A DNA stretch of 64,000 nt from Melitaea cinxia (GCF_905220565.1 NC_059395.1:13371289-13435288), one strand, 5' to 3'; counted from the first letter of the stretch, positions 22,577 to 35,765 are shown. Notes: generated by a model not told the origin, from the sequence alone. Translations and numbers: made by a program.

Positions 22577-24934
22577 GTAATCATTAAACCACTTACGCTT
22601 TATTTAAGTCATCTTTAACGCTACGATTATCATAGGTCCTCATAAAATTTTGTCTCATAAATTCGTACTACAATTTCAATCAACGTAATGTTCACGGCTG
22701 TGCCTGGGCCGTTGGAATGCCGAAACTAATCCATTAACCTTGATGATATCCTGGGATAAGCTACTATACAGATTAATGAAAGCGACAAAATTTCAACCGT
22801 GTTTTAGACGAGATACTATTATGGGTTGCTAAGAAACTAAAATCTTGGGTCGCGATATAGCCGAGGGTGAGCTTGACATTCGATTCAATTATTGAAAATT
22901 TATGAATCGCTCACGGAAGAAAATTTCATTGGATTGAATTTCCGAGCCTGTTGGAAGTGATTTCCCAATTTATATATTTTAACTTTAGGACAAAATTGAC
23001 GATTTCAACCGTTTTAATATTGAATATCGAAGGTGAAACGATAATAAGGATAACAAAAATTTAACACATTCTTCTGAACGTTCGAACTATATTTTATGTA
23101 TTTTCAATGATTATTATTTTTATGATTTTTGTGTGGTCAGCTTAGAGCTATTAGTTAGTTATGAACTAAGTTATTGAAGTTTACACGTTACCCTTTAATA
23201 TATATATTTTTTTGCTATATTTATTTAGGTTCTTTTTTAAGAAATAATTTGATTTAAAAGCTTACATGCATACAATATAAAATGATGCGAATAATCTCTT
23301 ATATCATACCCACACTCCTTTAGTAGTTAACCTTCTAAGTGATATAATAAACAAACTGACATCGCTTGTCATTCTTTTATAATAAGCTACCGTTAATTTA
23401 TTTAGGTCGGGCCCTTTTAAGGGTTTGACGGCTCGTTCTGACAAGTTAAACTGAATTTTCGAAGTTCAATTAATATGTACGTTTATGTAAAGTAAACAAA
23501 GGATTTTAATTAAAACATCTTTTTAATTTTCTTATGATGCTAAAGTGTTTTTCTAATTCTTAATAGATTATTATAAATCACTCTCTGCGAGGCTCTTCAC
23601 AGGGTAATCTTTTAACATTTATTTTTTTCCCACAAAGTAAAAAAAATCTTTATTTGAATTGAATGAAATGGAATGTTTCATTTCATCAATTTCGTTGCTT
23701 AGATATCTGATCCATTTGCGTTACAGAATATTTACATTTACATTATTATTTTTTTACCACTTGAGTGGTAAACAAGAGAAAGGTAAGGCTGAACTGTTGT
23801 ACGCTACCCCAATATGATACGAAAATAAAGCCTAATGTGTTATTTTTGTTTCAGTTTTTTTAAAAAATGAAACAATATATGATACTATCAGTTAAATGAT
23901 ACCTACCAAAGTTTATTAAAATATTTATCTCTGTTCTTAGTTACCAATTACTATACATATTTTAAAGCCTCTTAGTGACAAATTGTACAACAATTGATAA
24001 TCTATATTAAAGTCAGTAAAGTTTTTAATGATTTTTTATTATTGTTTGAGTATCAATATAAAGAATATGTATTCTCTACTATGTTTCAGCCAATACAACG
24101 TTTTTGTAGTCAAATACCTTTTAAAGATAGATAAGATCCAATAGAATCCACTAGCACTCGTTCTATAATCTAAAATAAAGTATTTAAAATCTATTTATAT
24201 GCAAGATCAGATAATATTTAAGAGCTTGAACTAAGACCTTCCCAATTTTTGGTTCTCATCTGCAGCGGAAACCCTTTAATAAAGCTCCATTGTCTGGTTT
24301 TTCGCTGTTCCGTGCAAAATTGGAACTATTCAATCTATCTAGGTCAGATGATAAACTGTAGTTTGGCTTTTTGGAATTCTTCAAGGCCAAGACCAGGTTG
24401 TAGTATAAAAACATAAAAAAAAATAATTAGGCTAAAAGTGATGATAGTTTCATTTGCTAAAATTTAATTACTGTAATATTTGGTACATTATAATTAGCTA
24501 ACAGTGATACCAGCTTAATTATTTAACATGTAATCAACCACGCCTATCACTAGAACAACGTTATACTGGCTGAGAAATTATTAATCAAAGACTGTAATTG
24601 CGGACACCACTAATTTTGCATTAAAAATGTATATCTAAGAATGAATATTGGCTATATTAATGATTATAATAAATAAAATTTAAAATTCCATAAAGAATAT
24701 ATTGCCAACATTTTAAGGATTAGGTATGTAAAGTTAAGAATCAAGCCTTACAAAACTTGTATAATATTAATTGTATACTTCTTTGAAGGCGTAGATTACT
24801 ATTCGTTACACACGAAACCCTAAAAGTATATATATATCTTTATTCAATATCAAAATTGTGTAGATTTAGTTGTAACGTTTAAATGAAAAAGTATTATTTA
24901 AGAATTAGTAATTGAGTTTAACTTCATCTATAAT

Positions 24935-26830
24935 CTATATATAATATATATAAAAGCGAAAGGTCACTCACTCATCACGAAATCTCCGAAACTATAACAC
25001 CTACAAACTTGAAATTTGGCAGGTAGGCTCCTTATAAGACGTAGGTATCCGCTAAGAACGGATTTTACAAAACTCGACCCCTAAGGGGGTAAAACGGGGG
25101 TTGCAAGTTTCTATGAAAGTGCTATGTTTTTGAACTAAGAGGCTTGAAATTTAAAATGTAAGCTCTATAGGTGGTGAAAAGGTGTCCAAATAATGTATCT
25201 TTAGAAATCAACTCCTTTTTGGGGTTAAAACGGGGGATCGTAGGTTGACTCACTGATCACGAGATCTCCGGAACTATAACACCTACAAACTAGAAATTTA
25301 GCAAGTAGGCTCCTTATAGGGCGTACACTATCGCTAAGAATGGATTTTAAGAAACTCGACCCCTAAGGGGGTAAAACGGGGGTTGGAAGTTTGTATGAAA
25401 ATCCTATGTTTTAGAAGTAAAAGACTTGAAATTTAAAATGTATGCTTTATAGATGGTAAAAAGGTGTCCAAATAATATATCTTTAGAAATCAACTCCCTT
25501 TTGGGGTTAAAACGGGGGATAGTAGGTTTACTCACTCTTCACGAAATCTCTGAAACTATAACACCTACAAACTTGAAATTTGACAGATAGGCTCCTTATA
25601 GGGCGTAAACATTTGCTAAGAACGGGTTTTATGAAATTCGACCCCTAAAGGGGTAAAACGGGGGTTGAAAGTTTGTATGAAAGTCCTGTGTTTTTGAAGT
25701 AAGAGATTTGAAATTTAAAATGTTCGGTCTTTAGATGGTGAGAAGGTGTTCAAATAATGTATCTTTAGAAAGCAACTCCCTTTTGGGGTTAAAATGGGGG
25801 ATGGTAGGTTGACTCACTCATCACGAAACCTCCGAAACTATAACAGCTACAAAGTTGTAATTTAGCAGGTAGGTTCCTTATAGGACGTAGACATCCGCTA
25901 AGAACTGATTTTACGAAAATCGACCCTAAGGGGATAAAACGGGGGTCGGAAGTTTGTATGAAAGTCCTATGTTTTTGAAGTAAGAGACCTGAAATTTAAA
26001 ATGTTCGCTCTTTAGATGGTGACAAGGTGTACAAATAATGTATCTTTAGAAATCAACTCCTTTTGGGGTTAAAGCGGGGGTGGTAGGTAGACTCCCTCAT
26101 CACGAAATCTCCGAAACTATAACAGCTACAAACTTGAAATTTGGCAGGTAGGATCCTTATAAGACATTCGCTAAGAACGGATTTTACGAAACTCAACCAC
26201 TAGGGGGATAAAACGGGGGTTGGAAGTTTGTATGAAAGTCGTATATTTTTGAAGTAAGAGACTTGAAATTATAATGTATGCTCTATAGATGGTGAGAAGG
26301 TGTCCAAATAATATATCTTTATAAATCAACACCCTTTTGGGGTTAAAACGAGGTTAGGTAGGTGGACTCACTCATCACGAAATCTTTGAAACTATAACAA
26401 CTACAAACTTGAAATTTGGCAGGTAGGTAGGGCGTAGACATCTGCTAAGAACGGATTCTACGAAACTCGACCCCTAAGCGGATAAAACGGGGGTTGGAAG
26501 TTTATATGAAAGTCCTATGTTTTTGAAGTAAGAGACTTGAAATTTAAAATGTGTGATCTATAGATGGTGAGGAGGTGTCCAAATAATGCATCGTAATCTA
26601 GAAATATAAAAGGGAAAGGTCACTAACTCACTCATCACGAGAACTCAAAAACCGCTGGATGGTCTATCCATCCTGGTTGGACAAAGATAAAATTTGGCAG
26701 GGAGGTAGATTATAGTTAGCAGACGTCCGCTAAGAACGGATTTTACGATATTTGACCGCTAAGGAGGTTTAACTGGGGTTGATAGTTTGTATGAAAATTA
26801 AAAATGTGGTGTATAGAGAGGTTTTATAAA
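24935..26830. repeat. Tandem array of about 282-bp units in intron 1
   Basis: The landmark 'actcatcacgaaatctcc' recurs near 24970, 25252, 25534, 25816, 26095, 26370 and 26630. Spacings are 282, 282, 282, about 279, 275 and 260. Each full unit contains 'gctaagaacggattttac', a C/G block of the form 'cccctaagggggtaaaacg' and 'tcaactcctttttggggtt'. The first four units keep constant length while the later ones shorten. The last unit is divergent and truncated. Confidence 0.9.
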
Positions 26831-26939
26831 ATTAACTATTAAATTATACTAAATTGTGCCTTTTAAAAAGTTACTCAGTTTGATAAGCATTTTAAGTGAC
26901 TGAAATAAAAAAAAATTGCGTTAAACATCTTAATAGTAA

Positions 26940-27203
26940 TGCATATCTTCATAACCACCCGGACGTAGTCGCGAGCAACAGTTAGTGTATTATAAAACAA
27001 AGTCCCTAAAAACGTATGTGATCGATTCCCTCAAAACCTATTGAACGGATTTTCATGCGGTTTCACCAATGGAGAGAGGGTTTCAAGAGGAAGGTTTACG
27101 GAACGGCTAAGCCGATTTTGATGAGAGTTTCATAGGAAGTTTACCGGGAAAACTTTGTGACGAACTGATTTAAACGCGGGCGAAGCCGCGGGCACAGCTA
27201 GTA
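26940..27203 (+). repeat. Interspersed repeat with 'gggcacagctagta' tail
   Basis: Diverged sequence containing 'aacggattttcatgcggttt' and ending 'gcgggcgaagccgcgggcac' at about 27195. This is the 3' end of a LINE-like or family D-type repeat. It lies only 120 bp before exon 2. Confidence 0.55.
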
Positions 27204-27323
27204 ATATATATTAAGTTTAAAAACTGTTTAATAACTCAATCACAAAATAACATGTTTTATACAAATATTTATTATTATTTATTTTAAATACTTCCCAATA
27301 AATTAAAATAATATTTCCAACAG

Positions 27324-27458
27324 TGTGAACCTGGCCTCGGAGCGAGTGTGATGTACAATTTACTGTACAATCCCCCACAAAAGTTACTACTACTTGCGGG
27401 TTGTTCGACAGTGTGCACGACAGTTGCGGAGGCTGCGAAAATGTGGAACCTCATGGTT
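27324..27458 (+). CDS. GABA-B-R1: GABA-B receptor subunit 1, exon 2
   Basis: The 135-bp exon (45 codons, phase 0 at both ends) lies between TTTCCAACAG and GTAAGT. It encodes CEPGLGASVMYNLL, then LLLLAGCSTVCTTVAEAA and KMWNLMV, corresponding to residues 207-251 of the joined protein. The GCS motif is the loop of lobe 1 that in vertebrate GABBR1 carries a serine contacting GABA. The cysteine at its start and those in GCSTVC match the conserved pattern of the insect orthologue as I recall it. The minus-strand frame at 27284-27505 is a shadow. Confidence 0.93.
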
Positions 27459-27901
27459 GTAAGTACTTTTTTTTGTTTTTGATTAGTTATAGTAAAACAA
27501 TTCATAGCAAGCTTTTAAAAAAACATATAACTAATTGATTACAGCTTGTTCGATCTGAGCAATAAAATTCTCAAAGGAAATCGGCTTGATGTAACTACTA
27601 TAGCGTTTTATAAAAGGTATAAAAAATCCTTAAGTTTTAAACTCCAATTTCTTCAACTTTCTGTATCCTATTACAATTTTTTCATGCTTAAGCCAACAAT
27701 GCCCGTATGTTTTCTCTAGTGGTATAATCGTGGATAGCCGTGATCCTTTCATATTAGGAGACTCACCACGTTTCTTGTTTGTTACTAAACAATTTTAAAA
27801 TAATTCAATCGTCTATTACTTTTTTATTACTGAAGACTATAATAGCACGATCTTCCTTTTTGTTTTCTTTTGAAATCTATTAATGTCATTCATATATAAT
27901 A

Positions 27902-28860
27902 CATGTCGGCACTTCTATTTTTTTTTGGCATCGCAGGGGAACCCATTTACGGGTGATATCCAGGACGCCGGGGTAGGCAATCCTAGACCGTATGTCGGCT
28001 TCAGCACTTGGGAGTGCAGTACCGACCAAACCCCTGCGGGTGCCTTCAGCCGCTTTAATTGGAGGGTTCTGGATCTGCAGGCAACAAGATCCCTCCAGCG
28101 ACCAGCTGGCCTCGGCGAAAAGGCAAGACTTCTCCTGCCGGGGGGACTATCCGGCTCACCTCTGAATAATCCCGACGACGCCATGTCTAGCAGGACCGGG
28201 TTCTCATCCCGACCCGACACGAGCACAGGGGCGTAACTGGAGGCGCATTAAGTGGCGCCTCCTACGCACCCCCGTTTGTCGCCTGCGGATGGAGGCCTCG
28301 TCGGTGGCCTCCTCTCTCATCCGCTCGTCGTTCTCCTTCTGGGATATTACTATCTCATAAAAGGAGACCATCGCCGTCCAGGACTCGTCGTCGCCGAGCA
28401 TCGCGGTGATGACGCTAAGCAGTGGCAAGTCCCCTCCGAGAACTGTCGTCAGATCGCGAGGCAGTGCCGCCCATCTCGGGCACACCTCGAGGGTGTGCTG
28501 GGTAGAGTCCACCGCCGCGCCACAATCGTGATATCCAGTCATGTCGGCACTTCTTGTGCTGTCGTATTCAATTAAAACGATCGCTGCAACCGTGGCTAAG
28601 GCAGTCTTGACTTGGAACGGTGCACTTGTTTTATCCTGCTAGTAGCTTAACCTAGACTCCTTTAGTAATTAATTTGTGCAAACGAATTTCTTGTTACATA
28701 TCATATTACGATCTATAACTTGGCTTGGCAGGGTGGACAACTCGAGTAGTGAAAGTGAGTACTAATGTCATGATCATCTCAAAGGGGGCTCCTTAAACCT
28801 ACACCTAGGTTGCAAGTCCTAGAAACTGCTCTGAGTTTCTCCCTCTGCCACACGATGGAG
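27902..28860. mobile_element. Diverged fold-back relative interrupted by an R1 LINE
   Basis: From 28542 the sequence aligns with the terminal repeat of the 11543-14683 element: TGTCGGCACTTCTT, 'ggctaaggcagtcttg', 'cctgctagtagcttaacctag' and 'ctcgagtagtgaaagtgagt'. Similarity fades near 28850. The first 15 bases reappear at 27902-27916, left of the inserted LINE. Only one repeat copy is visible, so this is a solo or truncated member. The TATA-containing part is deleted. Confidence 0.7.
27917..28539 (-). mobile_element. R1-clade LINE, 5'-truncated insertion
   Basis: The minus-strand frame from 28539 to 28204 reads DCGAAVDSTQHTLEVCPRWA followed by an Arg-rich end. This resembles the zinc-knuckle C-terminus of R1-type reverse transcriptases. 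A GC-rich 3' UTR (28203-27928) ends in an A-tail, seen as T(10) on the + strand at 27918-27927. The insertion is bounded by identical 15-bp sequences, CATGTCGGCACTTCT, at 27902-27916 and 28540-28554. These are target-site duplications. The ATG at 28542 derives from the duplication and is not a native start. The 117- and 107-codon + strand frames here are shadows. Confidence 0.85.
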
Positions 28861-29424
28861 TCGGCGCCCGCACGGTGAAACCATCGAATGCTAAAAAGTT
28901 AGCCTCCGCCCCGTTAACAAATAACTATCCCGCGTTCCGTGCTGCCTACCTTTCTACTAAAATTTCCTGTGTTATAAGAAATTGTTGATTGGCGATATCA
29001 TAAATTGTGTTTACTTATGCCAACATTGACCACTGAAGCCCACAGTAGACCGAGTACTCAGAGACGATGAGCGAGAGAGATCTACCTCCTCCGATATACA
29101 TATCTTTATTAACTTTCATATAAAATTAGATTAAAATCATTGTACAATACTCGTTAATATTAGTTAGTTTAATTCTAATTACTTGCGTTGCGTTATAGTT
29201 ACGGGCAAATCCAATACATGAATTAAAATAAATCATTTAAATGTTATTTATTTTTAGAAGAAATACGTACTCTATTTCAATCTGAAACGATACAATGATA
29301 TAAATGTTTATTATACTTATCTAAACTAGAATACATTTGGTTTGTTTGAGTTTATTCTGTAAGAATCGATTTTCATATAAGGCCCTCGGTATGAAAAAAA
29401 AATATGAGGAGTAAAATCTACTGA

Positions 29425-29505
29425 ACATCCCGACGGGAATCGAACCCGCAAACCATCGGTATTTTAGGCGACTACTCGCACCACTACACCAGAGCAGTTA
29501 CTACA
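29425..29505 (-). mobile_element. SINE family B head only
   Basis: On the minus strand it shows a tRNA-like sequence with 'tctggtgtagtggtgcgagt' (A-box side) and 'ggtttgcgggttcgattcc' (B-box). The body and tail are absent, so it is 3'-truncated. Best match is the variant heads at 47530 and 49105. Confidence 0.65.
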
Positions 29506-32214
29506 TTCCATTCCTTAAATGACAAGAACAAAACTTTTCAGAGTAATATTAATTTCAATACTCGGAAGCTAAGCTATATCTGGATTTCGAAAAGAGAAAA
29601 CTTGAAACTGTCGGATTTCATTCTACTTAATCTTTATTGAATGACAATGGTTTAATAATTGCTGCTCACACCAACATACGTCTCTTTATATTTTTCTACA
29701 ATATTTATGTGAAGTTTATTAATAATTAATTTATGTGGGTATATTAAAAGTGTTCTAAACTTATTCAATTTGAGTTGAGGTCTTTTCACTTTTTGTAACT
29801 AATTTTAAGTTTTACTGAAACGTCGCCATCTGGTAAGTATTAAAATAACAGCATACTTTATAACTCCGGTTACATCATAGCCAAACGTCAAACATATGTC
29901 ATTTATAAAATATTGTACTGAAAAATTCATGAAAAAATAACGTACTTTATATTTACGAAGCAACATCAACAAAAATAAATAAAATCCCGAGTGTCGAGGT
30001 TAAATAAAAACAACGTAAGCACCTTCGTAGTCATCCCATTCATTTTTAGATTTAATTTATATTTATTGTATTTCAAGCTTTTTGCCCTCTAGATTTGTTC
30101 ATCTACGTATATTACAACAGCGGTGTTGCCATTGTATACTCTTTGTTAAAAGAAAGCAGAAAACAAAATTTCTCAAATAAACATTTCTAGCAAAACGTGA
30201 GTAGCCATAAAGACGAACCACTGTGAAAACTTAGACTATATTCAATTTAGTTTTAAGTACGCTTAGGAAGAAAATTTTACTTCCATACTTAAAGAAAGTG
30301 GTAAAAGAATGACAAATAAAAGGATTTCATTTGTTATACTAAATAAATAAAAATTTATCAGTTCAATCTATTTGTTTACATAGGTTTATTGTTCTACGAT
30401 ATACAAATAGGTATTCCTAATAATAAAAACTATAATATCAGCATACACTACGCAACTACAATATGAATTAATGATAATGGAGTTATCAGCTGAATTGACG
30501 TAGAGACATTATTAGTGACAATATTTAAGTTATCATTGCACGTTTACTTTGTTTGATTATAACTAACATTAATAATTACGAAATATATTAATTTGTTTTA
30601 CTTAATATTATGGAATTCGAACTTATCGTCATAAATATCGCTAAGATAATCCTTGTAAATTCAGAAGCATGTATAAAGTAATGTAATTTACTTGAACTTT
30701 GTTTTAGTATTTAATGTAGCCATTAGCACTATCCGCTGTCTTGAGCTACTCAAATACTTAAGGACACATAAAAAGCTTTCAAGACATAGTGTATTAGTTT
30801 ATTTTTAAGTGCATTGTGTAAGAATAAAACACCGCAGAAAGAATAAAAGGTATCTCATGTCGCATTTTCTCTCCGACATTGATACCATTTTAAATAAACC
30901 GCATATTTTAGTATCGATATTTTGTAGAGGCTACTCTCTATTTTCTACTCTATTTGCTAGAGTTTTGTTTATTATGTGAGTTTTGTAACGTTGACACGAT
31001 TCACAAGATATCAGCTATTTACTATTTCTTAGAATTTCGTTTTATATTATTTATTTTTCGTGAAAATGACGAATTTTCTTTTACAAGAATCTTATTCTGA
31101 CAATAAAATATAACAGAAATTGAAGAATAATATAATTTACTACAGCCGTTCGATGGCTATGAGCTATTATAAATTTCGACGAATCGTTTTTTATATAGGA
31201 AAATATTGCCAAAAAAATTATTTGATAGAAAAAAAATTAAAAATAAAATAATGAAATATTGAAAAGAAATACTTACTAAACATTGGCTAATGAAAAGCCG
31301 ACTAGCGACTAGATATCAGTACCCAAGCGAATCGTAACTAAGCCGAGGTAAGAAGAGGCTTCTGGAAAGTGAGGTCTCCAACCACGAAAAATTGAAATAC
31401 AGGCATGTATTGCTCGAAATAATAAAAAAAAATATCATTAATACTCTTACATGATTTTATGAAAAACATACAGCTACGAAAACTGTTTCCCAAATCACGT
31501 AAATTACGACCTTTGATGATAAATAAATATAATTATGTCTTAACATTTCATTTGAAAATAGTATCTTATAGATTAAAAAAAATATATCTTACAACAAAAA
31601 AAAATTGGTTCAAAAATATTTTAGTATTAAAATATTATACTGTGTATTTTTATGTTATAGATTTGACAGAATTTATATTTATGGGGGTCATACTGCTCTT
31701 TCACTTAATTGAGATGTTGAGTAAAAGAAAATATATATTGCACCCTTCGCAGTTAGGTTTGATATTAATTTTTATTTGGTACCAAACAAAAAAAAAAAAC
31801 ATTTTTTTTATTTCTGGAGAGGCTTCGAATTAAACAATGAAAGAAGGAAAAACACTTTTGTATAATAAATTATAACCTGTTTCTTATATAAAAGAGATAC
31901 GCAGCGACTACAACAAGAGGGTCGGAACTTTGCCATGGCTACCTCTACATACTTTTCAGTATAATGTATGTCTCAATTTTTTAAATTAATAACTCAAATA
32001 ACATATATCTTCATTAAGTAGTCTTTTCATAGTATTTCAAATTATCAAAATAGAGTCTACTTAAAACTTAATAAGCTGACGAGGCTAGCTTATTGTTGCC
32101 AATTAAAAGTTACAAATGCACACAAAGAAGTGACTTTACAAAACCCGCGTCATGTGAAAACCGCCATCTAACTCCGAAAGATGAAACTATCAATGTTAGC
32201 CTTTGAGTACCTAC

Positions 32215-32275
32215 TTCCAAAAAAAAAAAAAAAAAACAGTCACATGCGTCTGTCTTCTTCTTCTTCTTCACGTTA
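32215..32275. repeat. Poly-A run and (TTC)n
   Basis: An A tract of about 17 bases (32220-32236) is followed 20 bases on by (TTC)n (32252-32269). Then comes a short LINE-tail-like sequence, 'atttcgccaatgtcacg', ending in (TTA)n. A similar 'gatttcgccattgtgtt' tail occurs at 2695-2712. Confidence 0.7.
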
Positions 32276-32435
32276 AAATTGCTTTCAATAGTGCCAAATG
32301 AGCACAATTGAAAGATGATTTCGCCAATGTCACGTATAAAGAAATTTATTATTATTATTTATTTGTTTATTAGAGAAATTATATTGTTAATATACTCTTC
32401 AGGAATAAATCAATACACGAAATTAAGCAATCCAA

Positions 32436-33192
32436 TATTTTTTAACCGACTTCAAAAAAGGAGGAGGTTACTCAATTCGACCGTATATATATATTTTTTT
32501 TTTATGTATGTTCGGAGATAACTTCTTCGTTTATGAACCGATTTTGATAATTCTTTTTTTGTTGGAAAGGAGATATTCATAATTTGGTACCATGATAAGG
32601 AAACCAGGATCTGATGATGGGATCCCAAAGAAATCGAGGGAAACTTTCAAAAATTGTAAGGGTGACTAGTAAATTTAATCATGTTTTCATTAAGTACTAT
32701 AAAGCACTACTATTTAATAAAGGTCTGGAGTCGATCTGATGATGGAGAAGAAAGATAGTCGAGGGAACTCTTCAACAATTTATAGCAATTACCTGTTTTT
32801 TTGAACTTAATTCGTTTCTATTGATGAGAACTTTGCACCTGTATGAGTGCAATGCAAGTAAATACTACGACAACCTGGCTACAATAACAAATACAAACAA
32901 CACACACACAACAAACAAGTACAAAAAATATTATTAGATATGTCAAAACAATAACAGAATAATAACAGTATTCAACCTAATAGTCAATGAAACAAATTAT
33001 GAAAAAAAACTGAATACAACTTACGAGTAGATACTAGAGTAGTTATTGTTTTACTTGGCACCGACTTCAAAATTATAAAATATTTATTTAATCATTTCTG
33101 ATTAACTAAATCAAAATACGAATTACTTTGTACTAAGTAAATTTATTTTTCACTTTTTAGTTTCCTTTTTGAAGTCGGTTTTTTTTTTGTTA
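32436..33192. mobile_element. Family E inverted-repeat element
   Basis: Its ends read 'aaccgacttcaaaaaaggag' at 32444 and 'tttcctttttgaagtcggtt' at 33161-33181, imperfect inverted repeats. The interior shares 'ggaaaccaggatctgatgat' and 'aatcgagggaaact' with the copies at 37304 and 39834. The right part, with a (CA)-rich stretch around 32890-32920, is unique to this copy. There is no coding capacity. Confidence 0.65.
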
Positions 33193-34344
33193 AAAATTAT
33201 TTTTTTCGATTTCAAAAATAACAGAAGCAATTAAAAGTAATAAATTTCATTCCATTGAAACCAATTTACACAAAACCAATCAGCGATATTCTTTTACGAC
33301 TACTTTTTTGAGAGTGACGTGACGAGAAAAAGTTTTCCGTCTTAGGCTTGAATATTTAATATTGTCTGTGGTTTCTATGACGACCATTAATAATGTCAAC
33401 ATTTCCTGTTGTTACTTAAATAAGGAAAGTTTAATAAATTGAGACGAAATAATTTATAAGTATCAAAATAATTTTGAAGAAATAATAAAATTGTGAGTGA
33501 TTAATTTTTATGATGCAAAATTTTGTTTTGTAAAAACTTCTTACTTTACAAACAAAAGCTAATATTTCCAGACTCTGAAAGCATGTTAACTAAACAGCCT
33601 AGTAAGATAATGATGTAATGATCATAATTTAGGGTATGAAGTTGTTCATAAGTCCTAGAGCTCCCTCATAAGCTTACAACTGTTCCTCAGATAGACTCAC
33701 ATTTGTAGCATTGTCTCCACTGATAATTCTTAGTGTTTTTACAATCTTGCCTATATTTATTTTTATATATACGTACCTCTTAATAAAACCTCTAAATGTG
33801 CGCAGAAAGTCGTTTATAATAATATAAAATACAGAAAGGTTTTATTTATCAATACCCAGCTAAACTAGACCTTATTTATATTAAGCTGACAGTACTCTTG
33901 TGGCGCAGATGAGGGACAAGACTGGATTTTAAAGTCTTAAAAGATTTTTTATGTCGCTCATTCACAGTTGAAGTAACTCCAAAGTGAGGATTTAATGTAA
34001 TATAGTACTATAGAATGCATTTCGAAAGCACCGAGCTCCGCAGAACTGTGTCAAGTTCACTTATACCACTAATGCAGATATTGTCCGTTTGTTTGTTATA
34101 CGTTCTAGGTTAAGTTATGGAATTGTGTTAATGTCTATGTTTATTTGTTCCCAGTTATTGTTTGGATAATAAGATTTCGGTATTGATTGGATTATTGTTA
34201 ACAGGAACATGAAATTTCACAGCCTTTGATGTATATAAAAATTTTATAAATAGGAAAAGTGACAGATCTAAGAATATATGTATTTTCGAAGCGAATATAT
34301 GTTCAAACATTTTAAACATGTTTTTATTATAGAACTAGATCGGC

Positions 34345-34500
34345 AAACAAGCGTACGGCTCACCTAATTGTAAGCAATTACCGTAGCTTATAGATGTCTG
34401 CAAAACCTGACACATCGCAAGCGCGTTGCTGACCCTATCCCCAATCCTCCCTCAGGACCTCTGGTCGCCTTACTCAACAACAGGAACGCAACACTGCTTG
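34345..34500 (+). repeat. Lepidopteran interspersed repeat fragment
   Basis: The block reads 'ggcaaacaagcgtacggctc', 'gcaattaccgtagcttatag' and 'gcaagcgcgttgctgacc', then 'caacactgcttgaaaacag'. It has the look of a widespread lepidopteran repeat, but I cannot assign its class. Confidence 0.5.
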
Positions 34501-35321
34501 AAAACAGTGTTATTAAAATTATTTAATAGTAGGGTAAATAAAACTGTTAAGTATTTGCGTAGTTTAAGAAACATCAGTTGAATTTCGTCAACAAGAAACA
34601 ATTGCAGTTTTGTCAATTCAGGACATATCTCTCTATCTATACGCAATTAAAGTTACATAATAAGCTACTAACAATCTATAAAAGAGATTTTAATTTGGAC
34701 CTGTTGGATAGCGTACCATATCAAATAATAATCCGGAACATATAACTGGTGAAATTGACCATCACCGACCATTTAGGCATGACTATAAATATTTGTCACA
34801 ATAACAAGGTAACCGTATACTTGATTTTGTTTCGCGTCTATTTCGTTATGCAGTGATGTCGGTATCGTTGGAGAGATCGTAGAAAAATATTACGGTTGTA
34901 CGAAAGTCGTTTTCCATTCAATGGTATGATTAAAAAGTAAGCATTTGGAGTACATATTTTTGTTAGTACTGTCGCCCCATCGCCTGAAAAATAAGTGTCA
35001 TTGAATGTGTGAGAAAAATTCACAGCTGTATAGGGTTTTACAAAATGTTTCGTGTAGGTCATATTCAAAAAGCTGTTACAACGAGGTAGTCTTTCTAAAT
35101 TGATGAGTTACATTAGATCATAATACAAAATAAACTTGGATAGGTAATAAAAACCAGCTTTTTTATATTCCTTAACATTACATACCTGACAAAACATATA
35201 CATATTTCATGTTGTCGTTCACATAAATTAAGCTACACAATACGCTTCACACTCAACATGGCTGCAAACAATACAATACGTAAAGTCTCAAACACAAAAA
35301 GTCATCAGATCACAACAACGC

Positions 35322-35512
35322 TTCAGCCTGTAATATTTCACTACTGGGCATATGCCTCTTTCCCCATGTAGGAGAAGGATCAGAGCTTAATCCATCACGC
35401 TGCTCCAATTCGGGTTGGCGGATATATTCCTTACTATGAGTAACGATCGCTATCAGGTGTACATGATAACAACCGTGACCGACGACTTAACGTTCTCTCC
35501 GAGGCACGGTGG
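35322..35512 (-). mobile_element. SINE family B, headless copy
   Basis: This is the tail and body of family B (35322-35512 on the minus strand). It breaks off at 'cgaggcacggtg', before the tRNA-like head. The remainder is replaced by an RTE-derived repeat on the same strand. Confidence 0.7.
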
Positions 35513-35524
35513 CACCAAAATTAT

Positions 35525-35765
35525 CAAAATTATCCACTGCTGAACATAGGCCTCCACAAGTTCGCGCCAAAAATGGCGTGAACTCATATGTGTTGCCCAT
35601 AGTCACCTTTGTCGCACCGAAGACGCTGCTACCCGTGTTCGACCTGTGTTTTTCAAAGCCAGCAGTTGGATGGCTATCCCACCATCGGTCGGCTTTTTAA
35701 GTTCCAAGATGGTAGTGGAACCGTGTTATCCCTTAGTCGCCTCTAACGTCACCCACGGGTTCGTT
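35525..35765 (-). mobile_element. Family C RTE-derived repeat
   Basis: It matches 6755-7078 with a roughly 35-bp deletion around the 'caccacgctgggcaggcg' region. It is fused directly to the broken SINE on its left. The ORF at 35509-35700 is a shadow across the junction. Confidence 0.7.

Larger units (their letters stand above)
22577..27323 (+). other. Intron 1 of GABA-B-R1
   Basis: The intron is 4.7 kb with a GTAATC donor and CCAACAG acceptor, in phase 0. Nothing is recognisable from 22577 to 24934. A tandem array of about 282-bp units fills 24935-26830, and a repeat tail lies at 26940-27203. Confidence 0.8.

Noticed and set aside
21940..22584. 214-codon minus-strand open frame over GABA-B-R1 exon 1
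   Set aside because: It mirrors the receptor exon, has no recognisable motif, and the + strand frame has clear homology plus a correct donor.
24935..26830. Possible CRISPR-like array
   Set aside because: The whole 282-bp unit is repeated, not short repeats separated by unique spacers, and the context is an insect intron.
27883..28575. GC-rich overlapping + strand ORFs of 107 and 117 codons
   Set aside because: They are antisense shadows of the R1 LINE fragment on the minus strand, which has the recognisable zinc-knuckle pattern, A-tail and target duplication.
31459..31833. 124-codon + strand ORF
   Set aside because: It is dominated by AAA/TTT/ATA codons, has no motif or splice context, and its 3' part overlaps a dispersed repeat-like 'tggtaccaaac' block.
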